This document shows, piece by piece, positions 15,748 through 17,400 of a DNA stretch of 17,400 nt (position 1 is the stretch's first letter; each line of letters starts with the position of its first letter). Made by a program: the position numbers and the translations under genes. A model generated the notes under the pieces. The model ran no database searches and was not told the origin of the DNA. It worked only from the letters and a program-made list of their open reading frames with translations. The DNA is from Sediminispirochaeta sp. (GTDB lineage: Bacteria > Spirochaetota > Spirochaetia > DSM-16054 > Sediminispirochaetaceae), in NCBI GenBank assembly GCA_011046055.1, contig DSBN01000365.1:1-17400 (forward strand), read 5' to 3'.

Positions 15748-17286
15748 ATGAAAAAAATCATTGAAATACTTCGGGAGAACAATCTCGAGGAGCTGAGTCA
15801 AACCCAGTTGGACCGACTCAAGGCCTCGGAGAGGGAGAAGATCGAAAAAGATTCGACCCGCCTCTACACCAGGTCTCTCTATACCAGAGAGGGGATTCTC
15901 TACTTCGTCGCCAAGGAGGATGGGGAGAAGAGCCTCTACCTCTGCTCGCATCGAGTCCTTCCGGAGGACTTCACCGGTCAAGTCGAACAATTCGGGGACC
16001 TCTTCCTGAAAAAGGCGCCCTTCAGTACGGACAACGCCGCGACGCTGCGGACTGTTTTTCCCTTCACCGCTCCCGTCTCTCTGCGGGAAAAAAGAACCAC
16101 CATCGGCTGCGGCGACCGCCTGGGAATAGCCTCGGCGGCCCACATTAGAGCTATTCGCAAATATCAAGCCTACCCGGTACTCGCCCAACAGTCCATTCGC
16201 GAGCTCAACTTCACCAATCGTACCTTCAAGAGAATAGTCGCCGACGCGGGTTTCCAGGTCTTTCAAGAAGGCTATGAGGATGGATGGGGAGCCGACGGGG
16301 ACCACCTCAAGAGCATCGAAGACGTGGATACGGCGCTGCAGGCGGGAATGCCGATGATTACCCTGGATCTGACCGAGACCCTTCATCCGGAGGCGGTCCG
16401 CTGGGATGAGCCAAAAATCGAGGAGGAGTTCGGCGAGCTGCCCCAGGCAGTACGAAAGCATATCGACCAGGAGTACCGCGACCTGGTCTTCGAGAATAGG
16501 GGGGTCACCGTGCGCCTGCCCCGACTGGAGGCGCGCCGCTGCGCGCTGATGTACCTGGACGCCCTCGACTTCGCCGCTCTGATGGATCGCCACATTCGAG
16601 AGCACCGGGGAGAGGCCTACGACCTGGAGATCAGTATCGACGAGACCAGCACCGCCACCCTCCCGGGGCACCACCTCTTCATCATCCGTGAGCTGCGGCG
16701 ACGGGGGGTGACGGTCAACTCACTGGCCCCGCGATTTATCGGTGAGTTCCAGAAAGGTGTCGACTACATCGGGAATTTGGAGGAGTTCGAAGGGCAGTTC
16801 GCCGTCCATTGCGCCATTGCCCAGGCTCATGGCGATTATAAAATCTCCATCCATTCGGGCAGTGACAAGTTCTCCGTCTACCCCGCTATCGGCAGATACA
16901 CTCACCACCGGCTCCACCTAAAAACCGCCGGCACCAGCTGGGTCGAGGCGATCCGTACCATAGCCCGAACAGAACCCGAGCTCTACCGTCGGATGCACAA
17001 AAAGGCCCAGGACTTCTTTCCCGAAGCCCTGAAGAGCTACCACATCAGCGCCGATATCAGCGGACTCCCCGATATCAACACGCTGCGGGATTCTCAGCTC
17101 GAAGAGTACCTGGATATCTCCGAGTCCCGGCAGATGCTCCACATATCCTACGGCGGCCTGCTGCGCGACTCGGAGATACGGGGGCCCTTTTTCAAGGCGC
17201 TCAGCGATCACGAGGAGCTCCACGAAACTATCATACGGAAACACATGGAGAAGCATCTCTCCAAATTGGGGGTGAAAAAGCGATGA
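15748..17286 (+). CDS. uxaE: Tagaturonate epimerase (UxaE)
   Basis: The protein has 512 residues. I recognise it as the UxaE family by overall resemblance: TTIGCGDRLGIASAAHIRAIRKYQ, PVLAQQSIRELNFTNRTF, GWGADGDHLKSIEDV, MPMITLDLTETLHPE, EISIDETSTATLPGHHLFI and KISIHSGSDKFSVYP. The conserved His, Asp and Glu residues in these blocks are probable metal ligands. In Thermotoga UxaE converts D-tagaturonate to D-fructuronate, linking galacturonate or inositol breakdown to mannonate. The ATG at 15748 is four bases after the fructuronate reductase stop, with GGGGGTG about eight bases upstream, so the two are coupled; an earlier in-frame start inside the previous gene is not needed. It is the last gene of its operon and converges with the next gene. 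Confidence 0.85.
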   Translation: MKKIIEILRENNLEELSQTQLDRLKASEREKIEKDSTRLYTRSLYTREGILYFVAKEDGEKSLYLCSHRVLPEDFTGQVEQFGDLFLKKAPFSTDNAATLRTVFPFTAPVSLREKRTTIGCGDRLGIASAAHIRAIRKYQAYPVLAQQSIRELNFTNRTFKRIVADAGFQVFQEGYEDGWGADGDHLKSIEDVDTALQAGMPMITLDLTETLHPEAVRWDEPKIEEEFGELPQAVRKHIDQEYRDLVFENRGVTVRLPRLEARRCALMYLDALDFAALMDRHIREHRGEAYDLEISIDETSTATLPGHHLFIIRELRRRGVTVNSLAPRFIGEFQKGVDYIGNLEEFEGQFAVHCAIAQAHGDYKISIHSGSDKFSVYPAIGRYTHHRLHLKTAGTSWVEAIRTIARTEPELYRRMHKKAQDFFPEALKSYHISADISGLPDINTLRDSQLEEYLDISESRQMLHISYGGLLRDSEIRGPFFKALSDHEELHETIIRKHMEKHLSKLGVKKR

Positions 17287-17305
17287 GAGATCGGGCAGCG
17301 GTCTT

Positions 17306-17400
17306 TCATAGCTTGGAGAAGTAATCTTGTACGTACCATATCCAATATTTTTTGAAAAACACCACCAGCGGGATGGCGATAAGAACGCCCACGAGCCCGA
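17306..17400 (-). CDS. C-terminus of an AI-2E family permease (partial)
   Basis: The last 95 bases, read on the minus strand, give an open frame of 30 codons ending at TGA 17306-17308. It reads GLVGVLIAIPLVVFFKK and then an aromatic, charged tail, YWIWYVQDYFSKL. The G-hx-G-x-LIA-x-P-L pattern in a last membrane helix followed by a short cytoplasmic tail is typical of the AI-2E (PerM/YdiK-like) transporter family. Most of the gene lies outside the window, so the family call rests on about 17 residues. It ends 19 bases from the uxaE stop and I see no clear terminator in between. Confidence 0.55.
   Translation of the reverse strand, partial: GLVGVLIAIPLVVFFKKYWIWYVQDYFSKL

Noticed and set aside
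15700..16674. Minus-strand open frame of 324 codons opposite uxaE
   Set aside because: Shadow of uxaE with no domain signature.
1..17400. tRNA, rRNA, CRISPR array, insertion sequence or phage genes
   Set aside because: I saw no repeat array, transposase, integrase or RNA gene pattern on reading the window.

Overview
The window is a carbohydrate-catabolism region of a bacterium. The DNA looks moderately GC-rich by eye. Gene content suggests a saccharolytic, probably anaerobic organism. It carries a Thermotoga-type inositol pathway (IolG, IolM, IolN, IolO), a tagaturonate epimerase and a PPi-type phosphofructokinase, a combination I associate with Thermotogota and Spirochaetota. The taxonomic guess is weak because there is no rRNA or other marker.

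Layout. (a) 1-1196: the end of an ATP-grasp ligase of D-Ala-D-Ala ligase type, then a broken histidine-kinase ATPase domain. (b) 1200-2213 (-): a PdxA/PdxA2-like dehydrogenase, divergent from iolO-iolG (2413-4257), with a good sigma70-type promoter for each. (c) 4298-5069 (-): a second Gfo/Idh/MocA dehydrogenase that has lost its catalytic centre, divergent from a LacI-family regulator (5152-6210). A palindromic GTAAACGTTTAC operator lies between them and a near copy precedes iolM. (d) iolM (6387-7589, in-frame TAG) and iolN (7716-8846), separated by a perfect 19-bp hairpin and followed by a bidirectional terminator. (e) 9039-12699 (-): an operon of a HAD-type hydrolase, a LarA-like nickel-pincer racemase/epimerase and 6-phosphogluconate dehydrogenase (gnd). 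(f) 12848-17286 (+), divergent: deoR (frameshifted), a PPi-type pfk (in-frame TAA), a fructuronate reductase (uxuB type) and a tagaturonate epimerase (uxaE). (g) The last 95 bases hold the C-terminus of an AI-2E family permease on the minus strand.

How the genes fit together. IolG oxidises myo-inositol to scyllo-inosose, IolM makes the diketo-inositol, IolN opens the ring to 5-keto-L-gluconate, IolO epimerises this to D-tagaturonate, UxaE gives D-fructuronate, and the SDR enzyme gives D-mannonate. The usual next genes (uxuA, kdgK, kdgA) are absent. Instead there is a LarA homologue whose stop codon lies one base before the gnd start. LarA relatives include D-gluconate 2-epimerases, which interconvert mannonate and gluconate. 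I therefore propose a route from inositol via mannonate and gluconate to 6-phosphogluconate and the pentose phosphate pathway, with PPi-PFK handling the fructose-6-phosphate formed. This is inference, and no gluconokinase is seen in the window.

Five genes are damaged: the kinase remnant, the second Gfo/Idh gene, iolM, deoR and pfk. The last three each carry a single-base lesion in otherwise intact reading frames, so they are either recent mutations or errors in the sequence.
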